Shown here in pieces: positions 41,096 through 49,201 of a stretch of DNA of 64,000 nt. The stretch is taken from contig CP030884.1 in NCBI GenBank assembly GCA_006969385.1, forward strand, positions 4,644,249-4,708,248, read 5' to 3'. Every line of letters begins with the position of its first letter. Position 1 is the first letter of the stretch. Below the pieces are notes generated by a model. The model did no database searches. It saw only the letters and a list, made by a program, of their open reading frames with translations, and was not told where the DNA came from. Source of the DNA: Planctomycetaceae bacterium (lineage in GTDB: Bacteria; Planctomycetota; Phycisphaerae; UBA1845; UTPLA1). Made by a program: the position numbers and the translations under genes.

Positions 41096-41131
41096 AATTT
41101 TGCATTTTGCACTATTCATTTTGCACTATTC
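41096..41131 (-). repeat. Right TGCAAA-type flank of the four-helix cassette
   Basis: AATTTTGCATTTTGCACTAT and TTTTGCACTATTC are the inverted form of the units at 40646-40684. It ends about 10 bases before the atpD ribosome site. Confidence 0.8.
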
Positions 41132-41151
41132 GCTCCTTTTGGAGGCTGCAC

Positions 41152-42609
41152 ATGGTTGCAACCACTACCACCGGCAAAGTTACCCAAGTCATCGGCTCGA
41201 CTCTCGACGCCGAGTTCCCCGAAGGCCATCTGCCTCCGCTTTACAATGCGTTGGAAGTGAACATCACTTCCGACGTCGGTGGCAAGCTGGAAACCGAAAA
41301 GCTCGTTTGCGAAGTCGCCACCCACCTGGGTGGTGGTCGCGTGCGTGCCGTCGCGCTCGGTAGCACCGACGGTCTGCGTCGCGGCGCCGACATCGTCGAT
41401 ACCGGCTCGCCGGTATCGGTGCCGGTCGGCCACGAAGTGTTAGGTCGCGTCTTTAACCTGACAGGCACGCCCATCGACGGTCGCGGCGACGTTGGTGCCA
41501 AGCAAACGCGCCCGATTCACCACGCCCCGCCCGAGTTTCACGAACTCACGCCCAAGACCGAACAGCTCGTCACCGGTATTAAGGTGATCGACTTGCTTGC
41601 CCCGTTCGTTCGCGGTGGTAAGACCGGTCTGTTCGGTGGTGCGGGTCTGGGCAAGACCGTCATCATTCAGGAGATGATCGCCCGTATCGCCCGCGAACAC
41701 TCGGGGTATTCCGTGTTCGCTGGAGTTGGTGAGCGTACCCGCGAAGGTAACGACCTTTGGCTCGAAATGCAGGAAGCCGAGTTTAAGACCGACGCCGGTG
41801 AGACCAAGAAGGTTATCGAACACACCGCCATGGTCTTCGGTCAGATGAACGAACCGCCCGGCGCACGTCTGCGTGTGGCGCTGTCCGGCCTTACGATGGC
41901 CGAATACTTCCGCGACGAGTCGGGTGCCGACACGATGTTGTTCGTAGATAACATCTTCCGCTTCTCGCAGGCCGGTTCGGAAGTGTCCGCGTTGCTCGGT
42001 CGTATGCCCAGCGCCGTGGGTTATCAGCCGACGTTGGCCACCGAGATGGGTGAGCTGCAAGAGCGCATCACCTCGACCAGCCAAGGTGCCGTTACTTCGG
42101 TGCAGGCCGTGTACGTGCCGGCGGACGACTTGACCGACCCCGCTCCGGCCACGGCGTTTACCCACTTGGATGCGTTTATTGTGTTGGCCCGTTCGATTTC
42201 GGAAAAGGGTATTTACCCCGCCATCGATCCGTTGGCCTCGTCCAGCCGTATTCTCGACCCGCAATACGTCGGCGATCGCCACTACGCCATCGCTCAGGAA
42301 GTACAGCGTGTTCTGCAGCGCTATCGCGACTTGCAGGATATCATCGCGATTCTCGGTGTCGAAGAACTGAGCGAAGAAGACAAGCTGATCGTGGCCCGCG
42401 CCCGTAAAATCGAGCGCTTCCTGAGCCAGCCCTTCTACGTCGCCGAAGTCTTTACCGGCTTCCCCGGCGAGTACACCCAACTCGAAGACACGATTCGCAG
42501 CTTCGAAGAAATCTGCCAAGGAAAGCACGACAACCTGCCGGAACAGGCGTTTATGTATGTCGGTTCGGTCGAAGGGGCCGTCGAAAAAGCCAAGAAGATG
42601 AAGAAGTAA
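41152..42609 (+). CDS. atpD: ATP synthase subunit beta
   Basis: A 485-residue catalytic F1 subunit of normal length. The P-loop is GGAGLGKT (162-169), followed by the conserved GERTREGNDLW, LFVDNIFRFSQAGSEVSALLGRMPSAVGYQPTLATEMG (pieces FVDNIFRFSQAG and PSAVGYQPTLA) and the DELSEEDK-like EELSEEDKLIVARARK. The active-site residues appear intact. GGAGG 6 bases before the ATG at 41152 fixes the start; the longer open frame reads the cassette flank. It is the last gene of the operon here: a strong terminator follows and no epsilon subunit gene is present. Confidence 0.98.
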   Translation: MVATTTTGKVTQVIGSTLDAEFPEGHLPPLYNALEVNITSDVGGKLETEKLVCEVATHLGGGRVRAVALGSTDGLRRGADIVDTGSPVSVPVGHEVLGRVFNLTGTPIDGRGDVGAKQTRPIHHAPPEFHELTPKTEQLVTGIKVIDLLAPFVRGGKTGLFGGAGLGKTVIIQEMIARIAREHSGYSVFAGVGERTREGNDLWLEMQEAEFKTDAGETKKVIEHTAMVFGQMNEPPGARLRVALSGLTMAEYFRDESGADTMLFVDNIFRFSQAGSEVSALLGRMPSAVGYQPTLATEMGELQERITSTSQGAVTSVQAVYVPADDLTDPAPATAFTHLDAFIVLARSISEKGIYPAIDPLASSSRILDPQYVGDRHYAIAQEVQRVLQRYRDLQDIIAILGVEELSEEDKLIVARARKIERFLSQPFYVAEVFTGFPGEYTQLEDTIRSFEEICQGKHDNLPEQAFMYVGSVEGAVEKAKKMKK

Positions 42610-42665
42610 ACTCAAGTTCGATTAATCAAACGTTGCACCTTAAAGGTGGGAAGAAGCAACGAAGA

Positions 42666-42698
42666 CCTCGCCGGTCGGTTTCCGACGGCGAGGTTTTT
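42666..42698 (+). terminator. Rho-independent terminator ending the atp operon
   Basis: CCTCGCCG and CGGCGAGG form a perfect 8-bp stem, extended inside by TCGG/CCGA, followed by TTTTTCTTTT. It lies 57 bases after the atpD stop. Confidence 0.95.
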
Positions 42699-42704
42699 CT
42701 TTTG

Positions 42705-43163
42705 CTACCTTTCTTGATCCTGAAGCATCTTGAAAACCGTCTTTTCCAGATTTCTCACCCGCGCTTCCAACTCACGCTTATCCACGCGCCGTGCCTGATC
42801 GATCGGGTTGTAGTTGCGGTAGGTGCGTTCACGCCACCAACTTACGAAATCACGCGACTTGGCGGGCATCTCCTGCCAATACAAGGCGATCATGGCGTCC
42901 GTCCATATTCCGACAGCGCTGCCACCGTCCCATTGATACAGTGCGTCGTAGGTCTGGGCGTCATACGGCCAAAGTGCCCCGCCATGCACCGTCGCGTATG
43001 GCTCGTAGGCAACCCAAGCCCACAGGGCATGGCATTCGGGACATTGCACCAGTTCGGCAAAGGATTGCAGGGAAACCGTCTCGAATGATTCCGTATTTCT
43101 AAAAAAACGAACAGGCACATTCGTGGCGCGACAGGTCTCGCAGGTGTATCGATTAATGGCCAT
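42705..43163 (-). CDS. Zinc-ribbon protein of unknown function
   Basis: A 152-residue cytoplasmic protein. CETC (near residue 8) and CPEC (near residue 42) could bind one zinc; both lie in the N-terminal third. The middle is aromatic-rich (WAWVAYEPYATVHGGALWPYD, YQWDGGSAVGIWTD), and the end is a basic coiled-coil-like helix (RRVDKRELEARVRNLEKTVFKML). I do not recognise the family. The ATG at 43163 was preferred to an upstream TTG-type start. It faces the atp terminator. Confidence 0.65.
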   Translation of the reverse strand: MAINRYTCETCRATNVPVRFFRNTESFETVSLQSFAELVQCPECHALWAWVAYEPYATVHGGALWPYDAQTYDALYQWDGGSAVGIWTDAMIALYWQEMPAKSRDFVSWWRERTYRNYNPIDQARRVDKRELEARVRNLEKTVFKMLQDQER

Positions 43164-43257
43164 TTGTAAACGCAACGCAATACGCAACAAAAAATGCGCT
43201 TATCGACTCGCCGCGATTTCGCTTTTCTGTTGCGATCATACCCTTACAATCGGCGTT

Positions 43258-44313
43258 ATGAATAGAAAACCAGCATCCATGTCGCTTTTCACTCTCGGCG
43301 CAGCGCTACTGACGTGCGTCATCGGCTGCACCCCGTCTTCACACAAGCTGACCGACGGCGCGCCTCCGACCGAGGAAAAACTTCAAGACCTGTGCGAGCG
43401 TGCCCCCGTCTACGACGCTTCGGGTAACCACAAGACCTGGAACGAACTTCTAGCAGCTTGCGACAACGCCGACGTCATTATCCTCGGCGAAACCCACGAC
43501 GACGCGACCGGCCATGCGCTACAACAAGCGTTCTTCAATGACGCGTTGGAGCGCCGGCCCGGTGCGGCGCTATCGATGGAAATGCTCGACCGCAGCGAGC
43601 AGGCTGCCGTCGACGACTACCTCGCCGGCATCGGCAGCAAAGAGTCTTTCTACGCCGCCATCTCCTCCGGCAACGCTCGCAAAGTCGCCCGGTCCTATCT
43701 CAATGGCGAGATCGATCGCGACACGTTTGAGAAGCGCATCTTCTCCCTCGGCTGGCCGACTTGGGAAGCAAACTACCAACCGATGATCGACGCGGCGAAA
43801 AGGAACGGTGCACGTGTGATCGCATCCAACACACCATGGTTGCGTTACAGCAGTCTTGCCAACAAGAAGGGTCTAACAGCGTTGCGTACGCTAACGCCGG
43901 CGCAGCAAGCCCTAGTCGAGGTACCGGCCATGCTTCCCGCTGGTGAATACCGTAAGCGTTTCTTCGATCTTATGTCCGGCTTTGCTGATCAAGCCGATGA
44001 TGACGATGCCCACGGCGGCGGCATGAACGAAGACATGATCCTCGGCATGTACCGCGCCCAGTGTGTCATGGACGCCACCATGGCCGCATCGATCGTGGAT
44101 CATCTCAACCAACACGGCGGCCCCGTGGTTCATCTCGTCGGTCAATTCCACAGCGATTTCAACGGCGGCCTGATCGAACAGCTGCGCTTCATGAAACCTG
44201 GCGTTAGTATCTACAACGTTTCATTGCAGCCCGTCGCGGCCGAAACACTGCGCGACGAAGATCGTAATCGCGCAGATATGATCGTCTATACAGGTGGCCT
44301 TCATTCAAGGTAG
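43258..44313 (+). CDS. ChaN-like haem/iron-associated lipoprotein
   Basis: A 351-residue lipoprotein; the signal LFTLGAALLTCVIGC ends in a good lipobox (VIGC). The ChaN/DUF399 domain shows ADVIILGETHDDATGHALQQAFF, ALSMEMLDRSEQAAVDDYLAG, RVIASNTPWLRY and VVHLVGQFHSDFNGGLIEQL. The His residues in GETHDD and QFHSDFN are typical of the family, which includes a haem-binding lipoprotein in Campylobacter. A role in iron or haem uptake is family knowledge. The ATG at 43258 gives the signal peptide. The neighbouring Kef-like gene is unlikely to be functionally linked. Confidence 0.88.
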   Translation: MNRKPASMSLFTLGAALLTCVIGCTPSSHKLTDGAPPTEEKLQDLCERAPVYDASGNHKTWNELLAACDNADVIILGETHDDATGHALQQAFFNDALERRPGAALSMEMLDRSEQAAVDDYLAGIGSKESFYAAISSGNARKVARSYLNGEIDRDTFEKRIFSLGWPTWEANYQPMIDAAKRNGARVIASNTPWLRYSSLANKKGLTALRTLTPAQQALVEVPAMLPAGEYRKRFFDLMSGFADQADDDDAHGGGMNEDMILGMYRAQCVMDATMAASIVDHLNQHGGPVVHLVGQFHSDFNGGLIEQLRFMKPGVSIYNVSLQPVAAETLRDEDRNRADMIVYTGGLHSR

Positions 44314-44479
44314 GATAATTTTCGCGTTGGCGACATTCATCGTTTATTGGCGCGGGGCTTTGAACAAATTGCGATTGACTGTGGCGCAGCCTTATTGGCT
44401 GAGGAGTACCGGCTAATTGCAGGCGCCACAGACAGTGCGCTTCACCGTACACCTGATACGCCCTGGTAAAGAGAACGAC

Positions 44480-46101
44480 GTGGATATCTGGCAGATACTC
44501 GCGGACATCGTCATCCTGCTCGGCGGCGCCGTGCTCGTCGGCGGCATCTTCGCGCGCCTGGGGCAGAGTCCGCTCGTGGGCTACCTGATCGCCGGTATGT
44601 TTCTGGGTGGGGGCGGCAGCCTCGGCATCATTCAAACCAGCAAAGAAATCGACGTCGTCGCCGAGTTGGGCGTCGCCTTGCTCCTGTTCAGTCTCGGTCT
44701 CGAATTCTCGCCCGCGCGCCTGCGCCAAGTCGGCTTCAAGGTGCTCCTGGCCGGCGTCATTCAAATCGTCGCGACGTTACTGCTATGCGCCGGAGGAGCG
44801 TGGTTGGTCGGCGCGCCGCCAACGACTGCAGTGGCCATCGGCGCGATGGTCGCGCTCAGCAGCACCGCCGTCGTGTTGCGAACGCTGACCGACTCGGGCG
44901 AACTCGACAGCACCTACGGACGCAACACGTTGGCCGTATTGCTCGTGCAGGATTTGGCCGTCGTTCCACTTGCGATGTTGGTGAGCGTGATGGCCGGCGA
45001 TAGTTCGTCGGTCGGGCTCAATATCTTAACGCTGCTCGGCCTCGGCCTCGGATTGATGGTCGCCCTATACATCATCCTCAATGTGGTAGCGCGCTACCTT
45101 CTTGGCTTGCTCACGTTGCAACACAACCGCGAACTCGCCGTGCTGTTGGCCGTGGTGGTCGGGCTCGGCTCCGCGTGGGCGGCACACGCGATCAAACTTT
45201 CGCCCGCGTTGGGCGCGTTTCTGGCGGGCATGTTCCTCGGTAGCTCGCCCTTTGCCCATCAGTTACGGGCCGACGTTTCGTCGTTTCGCATCGTGCTTCT
45301 GACCATATTTTTCGGGGCCGCCGGCATGGTGGCCGATCCGATTTGGATGGTCACGCACCTTGGGCCGTTGCTCGCAGCGACGACTGCCGTGTTCGCCGTG
45401 AAAGGCATGGTTGTGTTCGGATTGTTTCGCCTGTTGGCCAACCGACTGCGGCATCGGCCACGACTGCCATTTGTTTGGCGCAGGTCGGCGAGTTTTCTTT
45501 CGTGTTGGGTGCCGTGGCCGTCGCGTCGGGAATACTCCCCAAAGAAACGCATCAACTTATCGTTTCGGTAACGATTTTGTCGTTGCTCGTGACGCCGCTC
45601 ATGCTGCGACATGCCGGTCAAATTGGAATTTGGATAGCGCGCTTGACCGGCCGCAACGGGGCGGCGTCCGGCGAATCAACCGCTAGGGCGCGGTACGACG
45701 TCGTGGTGTTCGGATTCGGCCCGGCAGGCAGAGAAACCGTCGCGGCGCTGCAGTCCGACAGTCGCTCGATTGCCGTCATCGACTTGAATCGCCAGAACAT
45801 CGAAACCGCCCGCGCGATGGGATTGTCGGCCTACCTCGGCGACGGCACCCAGCCCGATGTGTTGGAGCATATCTCCTTTGCGACGGCACCGCTGGTATTT
45901 ATTACGATTCCGGATAAGCGCGCGTCCGCTTTGATCGTCAGTCAGGTTCGATCGGAGAGTGCCGCCGCGCACATCATCGCCCGCGCACGCTCGGATCGCG
46001 ATATGAAAGCCTTGGAGCAGGCCGGTGCCAATACGGTCATCAGCGACGAGCATTCCGCTGCACTCGCGTTTCGAAACGCGGTCAAGAATTGGCCGGCTTG
46101 A
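44480..46101 (+). pseudogene. KefB/KefC-type K+/H+ antiporter gene, frameshifted
   Basis: Two overlapping frames together make one CPA2 antiporter. From 44480 (GTG; a TTG at 44417 is possible) the first frame encodes about 11 membrane helices (GYLIAGMFLGGGG, GVALLLFSLGLEFSPARLRQ, ALSSTAVVLRTLTDSGE). Near 45445-45465 the reading must move from that frame to the next, where ICLAQVGEFSFVLGAVAVASG continues the protein; the first frame instead reads a basic, non-homologous tail to 45571. The second part includes the TrkA-N domain (YDVVVFGFGPAGRETV, SAYLGDGTQPDVLEHI) to 46101. No slippery heptamer is visible. It is a broken gene or a one-base sequence error. Confidence 0.85.
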
Positions 46102-46237
46102 TTTATGGGTTCCACACAAACAGCGCCGACAGTAACTGAACGCTCCCTCGATTTTGTGACGGACTATGCGGTCTCGCGATGACACTATAGCAAGCGTAAT
46201 GCAGACGTAGCGTTGAGACGCGATGCGCGGAAACCAA

Positions 46238-46345
46238 CGCCAAAAGCGTTGCGCCAGTAGCCCAGGGTTGATGCGCAGCAGCTACCCTGGGTTGCGATGT
46301 CGTCTTAAGACTTTCAACGCTGTAAGCGTTGCGGCATGCCGTACG
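46238..46345 (+). repeat. Dispersed repeat family A, copy 2
   Basis: Shows AACGCCAAAAGCGTT, then AGTAGCCCAGGGTTGATGCG, GCTACCCTGGGTTGC and TTCAACGCTGTAAGCGTTGC, matching the copy at 20359-20480. CCCAGGGT (46261-46268) and ACCCTGGG (46284-46291) form a perfect 8-bp hairpin. Confidence 0.85.
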
Positions 46346-46349
46346 GAGA

Positions 46350-46450
46350 CAGAACTCCTTCAGAGTTCAATGATGTTTGTTCAACCATTTCCCTGGGGTA
46401 GCCGCTTCGCGTCAACCCCAGGCTATTGAAACAACGCCTTTGGCGTAGAT
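46350..46450 (-). repeat. Dispersed repeat family A, copy 3 (inverted)
   Basis: On the minus strand: CGCCAAAGGCGTTG, AGCCTGGGGTTGACGCGAAG, CGGCTACCCCAGGG and TTGAACTCTGAAGGAGTTC. The stem CCTGGGGT/ACCCCAGG has compensating changes relative to copy 2, so base pairing is kept though the sequence differs. Confidence 0.85.
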
Positions 46451-46550
46451 GACGACGGAAAAACATAACCGTGAACGCACAGATTTGAAGGATCAAATCG
46501 TGCTTCAACTCGTCGACAAAATGCTACATTTGAATTCGGTACGCTCTTGA

Positions 46551-46584
46551 ACCCTCACCCCGGCCCTTTCCCTGCAAGGGAGAG
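46551..46584 (-). repeat. Dispersed hairpin repeat family D, copy 3
   Basis: ACCCTCACCCCGGCCCTTTC followed by CCTGCAAGGGAGAG is the inverse of the repeat at 9796-9836, with part of the stem changed. Confidence 0.75.
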
Positions 46585-46657
46585 CAAGCCTACGTCAATC
46601 TCATCTATTCAATAGATTAAGCTCTACAGCGTATGGCTTAATTCAGCAAATGGCGTT

Positions 46658-47932
46658 CTATTTGCCCTTGCTTTTTCGCTTAGTCTCTCGATTGGTGGTC
46701 GTGTTTTTCCGAGCGTCGGCGCGTTGCTGGGCGGTTAGCAATTGATCCAAGCGCTTTTTGAGATTCGAGAACAATCGATCGATCGGCTTATCGAGTTCGG
46801 CCAACTGCTTGGCTTGTTCCTTACGATCCTGTATATCCGTCGCTCGTTTGCGTTGGCTTTCCTGCCGCGTCAATACGGCGCGGGCGCGCGACTCTTGCTC
46901 GTTGAGAATGCCCAGCGCCGAATGCGTTTGCGATTCGGAGAGCTTATGTTCCTCGATGAAGTCGCGCACGTACTGTTCCCACTGCGAGAGCGGAGGCGCG
47001 CTGGGAAGCGTTGCTCTTGGCGTCGTGCGCTTCGCCTTAGGCGACTTGCGCTGCGCCGTTGACGATTTCTTCGTTTGCCTGGTCGGTTGCTTCGCCTGTG
47101 CCTTCTTTTTCTCTGTCGCCGCCTTTACTGCCTTGCCACCAGCAGTTTTGCGGTCAACGGGCTTCGAGGGACGCATCACCCGAGGTTTTTCTTCCTTCAT
47201 GCGTTGGATCGGCTTTTTATTTGGATCGCGCTTCCCAACGGCATCCATCTTAACACCGAGTGGTTTTCCTAAGCGTTTTCTCAAAATTGAATGCAGGAAC
47301 TTCTCATCGTCGATGCCCCCTGCCGCCGCTACTTCCAGTGCCACCGATTGCAGCGCGACCTTCGGCCCCAACTTTTCCAAGTTGTCGCGCCAGGTCTTAT
47401 GTGCCTTCGAGACAGCATCTCGATCCATACTCTGCTCGACCATCTCCTGCACCCGAGCAAAATCGACGACGCCTTCGCCTTCGCTATCGTCGATGACCGC
47501 CTGATACTTTTCAAATGTCTTATCCTTCAGGATCAGGTCATTTAGGTCCATACCGGTTTGTTCCGCCGTCGTCACCAACGTTTCAAAATGTCGCGCTCGT
47601 CGATCGATCAAGGCATCGACGTTGGTACCCCCCTTGGACCGTTCGCTCGACAGCTTTTGGATAAGCGAACCGATACGACTGGCTTCCTTGCCAGTCAGGT
47701 CATACATGCCGATCGCCATCGTCGTGAGGTCGTCGGCATACATGCTACGCAACTGCTTGGCGTCGTATCGATAATCCCAGATATTAGGATGTAGGGCCAG
47801 TACCTCGTCGCTCGGCATAAAACCTGAAGCGAGTACGCCTTTTCCTCCCCGTTGGGCGAGCACGGCTGATGGCGCGGCGCACAAATAAGCCAACGCCATT
47901 ACGAAAAGAACATTTTTGGTCAGGAATCGCAT
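46658..47932 (-). CDS. Exported Lys-rich helical protein of unknown function
   Basis: A 424-residue protein with a signal peptide (VLFVMALAYLCAAPSAVLAQ). Residues about 40-230 are helical and acidic-basic mixed. Residues about 245-315 are a low-complexity basic stretch (KAVKAATEKKKAQAKQPTRQTKKSS and similar), and the rest is a charged helix (SESQTHSALGILNEQESRARAVL, then LSNLKKRLDQLL-like FSNLKKRLDQLLTAQQ). I do not recognise it. Outside the cell the basic stretch could bind polymer or DNA, but that is speculation. ATG at 47932. Confidence 0.75.
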   Translation of the reverse strand: MRFLTKNVLFVMALAYLCAAPSAVLAQRGGKGVLASGFMPSDEVLALHPNIWDYRYDAKQLRSMYADDLTTMAIGMYDLTGKEASRIGSLIQKLSSERSKGGTNVDALIDRRARHFETLVTTAEQTGMDLNDLILKDKTFEKYQAVIDDSEGEGVVDFARVQEMVEQSMDRDAVSKAHKTWRDNLEKLGPKVALQSVALEVAAAGGIDDEKFLHSILRKRLGKPLGVKMDAVGKRDPNKKPIQRMKEEKPRVMRPSKPVDRKTAGGKAVKAATEKKKAQAKQPTRQTKKSSTAQRKSPKAKRTTPRATLPSAPPLSQWEQYVRDFIEEHKLSESQTHSALGILNEQESRARAVLTRQESQRKRATDIQDRKEQAKQLAELDKPIDRLFSNLKKRLDQLLTAQQRADARKNTTTNRETKRKSKGK

Positions 47933-48150
47933 ACGATGCTCCCGAGTGCTTCAGCTTTCGAGGTGCTTCAGAAACCATCCAAATCGTACTGCATTATACC
48001 CTCCCCCTCGGGGTCTTCTCAAATCTCTCATCCGCCGCTAAAATGCGGCTAATCGGTGGCGTGGGTCGGTAGTGAGTACACATCCGGACGGGAATATTGC
48101 ACTTTCTAAGAGAGGTTTTTTGCGGGTCGACTGGCCCCAACCGCGATTAC

Positions 48151-48180
48151 TTGCCCCCATCGGTTCATCGTCGCTATAGT
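48151..48180 (+). promoter_or_regulatory. Candidate sigma-70 promoter of the YceH-like gene
   Basis: TTGCCC (4 of 6) and TATAGT (5 of 6) are separated by 18 bases, placing a start near 48187 and a leader of about 26 bases before the ATG at 48213, which has GGGAG upstream. Confidence 0.55.
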
Positions 48181-48212
48181 CAGCCCCGATAAACTGACCG
48201 GGAGACGAACCG

Positions 48213-48878
48213 ATGGATCTCACCTTTCACGAAACCCGCGTTCTGGGCGTTCTCATCGAAAAATCGCTGGCGCAACCGGCGTACTACCCCATGACCGTCA
48301 ACGCGATTACCAACGCCTGTAACCAAAAGACCAATCGCGACCCGGTCACCGACCTATCGGAAAGTGAAGTTAGCGCGGCGCTATCGTCGCTGCGACGGCG
48401 GGATTTGGCACAACAGGCCGAGCCGGAACCCAATTCGCGCTCGGTAAAGTTTCGACATAAGGTCGATACGGCCTATGGCTGGAATGCGGCCCAACGCGCG
48501 CTCATGGCAGAGTTGTTTCTACGCGGACCGCTTACCTTAGCGGAACTGCGCGCCAAGGCGTCGCGTATGACGCACCTCGAATCGAACGACTACGCCCGCG
48601 AATTACTGAGCGAACTCGAGCGGCACGAGCCGCCGTTGGTCGAGGAGATGGAACGCGAGCCGGGAAGATCGGCGCGGCGGTTTCAGCACTTGATGAGTGG
48701 GGAAACGCGTGCCGCTAACCGATCCGCCTCAACGTCCTCCAACGAGGGTGGTGCTGCGACGGACGTTTCGTCACCGACCGATTCAGCGCCCTTGCATGAT
48801 ATCGAAGCACGTGTAGCGGCGCTCGAAGCACGTGTGCGGGACCTACAAAGCGAGATCGCGTCGCTTAAGCACGCCTGA
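48213..48878 (+). CDS. YceH-family (DUF480) winged-helix protein
   Basis: A 221-residue protein. The first domain begins DLTFHETRVLGVLIEKSLAQP and contains YYPMTVNAITNACNQKTNRDPV, the hallmark of YceH/DUF480. The second domain carries the repeated LMAELFLRGPLTLAELRAKASRM. A Ser/Ala-rich linker leads to a heptad-like end (IEARVAALEARVRDLQSEIASLK) that may dimerise. Two winged helices suggest nucleic-acid binding, but the role is not established. GGGAG precedes the ATG and a promoter candidate lies just upstream. Confidence 0.93.
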   Translation: MDLTFHETRVLGVLIEKSLAQPAYYPMTVNAITNACNQKTNRDPVTDLSESEVSAALSSLRRRDLAQQAEPEPNSRSVKFRHKVDTAYGWNAAQRALMAELFLRGPLTLAELRAKASRMTHLESNDYARELLSELERHEPPLVEEMEREPGRSARRFQHLMSGETRAANRSASTSSNEGGAATDVSSPTDSAPLHDIEARVAALEARVRDLQSEIASLKHA

Positions 48879-48941
48879 AATCACTCAATTTTTCTTTAAT
48901 TCAGGTACGGGAATGGATATGATTCAGTACGAGGAATCTCG

Positions 48942-49166
48942 ATGAAAAACGCAAAAAAATTGGTAACCGAGTTATTGCAGTCGCTCCCCGAGGATTGCGC
49001 AATTGAAGATTTGCAGTATTCGATTTACGTCGTCGAGACGATTCAGAAACGTCGCAGGCAAGCGGAGAATTGGGATCACATTGTAAGTCAGGCTGAGGCA
49101 CAATACAAACTATCGAAATGGGAAGTAAATCGGGATCGACTGAGAGTGGCGTCTCGTTTTTCTTAA
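48942..49166 (+). CDS. Orphan antitoxin-like small protein
   Basis: A 74-residue protein: ELLQSLPEDCAIEDLQYSIYVVETIQKRR, then ETVSxAEA-like HIVSQAEAQYKLSKW. This pattern (LPxDxTxEDIxYxIYVxxxIxxG...W) is that of small antitoxins paired with ParE/RelE toxins. Usually a toxin gene follows at once; here the next gene is on the other strand and no toxin is seen. The last dozen residues (EVNRDRLRVASRFS) do not look like the family, so the end may be damaged. GAGGAA precedes the ATG. Function without the toxin is uncertain. Confidence 0.65.
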   Translation: MKNAKKLVTELLQSLPEDCAIEDLQYSIYVVETIQKRRRQAENWDHIVSQAEAQYKLSKWEVNRDRLRVASRFS

Positions 49167-49201
49167 GGAATATGCTGCCGAATATAAGCCGGTAAGTTCT
49201 C

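Larger units (their letters stand above)
46102..46657. other. Intergenic repeat cluster
   Basis: About 555 bases with no credible gene. It contains two facing copies of repeat family A (46238-46345 and 46350-46450) and one inverted copy of family D (46551-46584). Confidence 0.7.

Noticed and set aside
40646..41131. CRISPR-like array at the TGCAAA repeats
   Set aside because: Units are too short and irregular, without unique spacers, and no cas gene is present in the window.
45343..45571. Programmed -1 frameshift in the Kef-like gene
   Set aside because: There is no slippery heptamer and no obvious downstream pseudoknot; an indel or sequence error explains it better.
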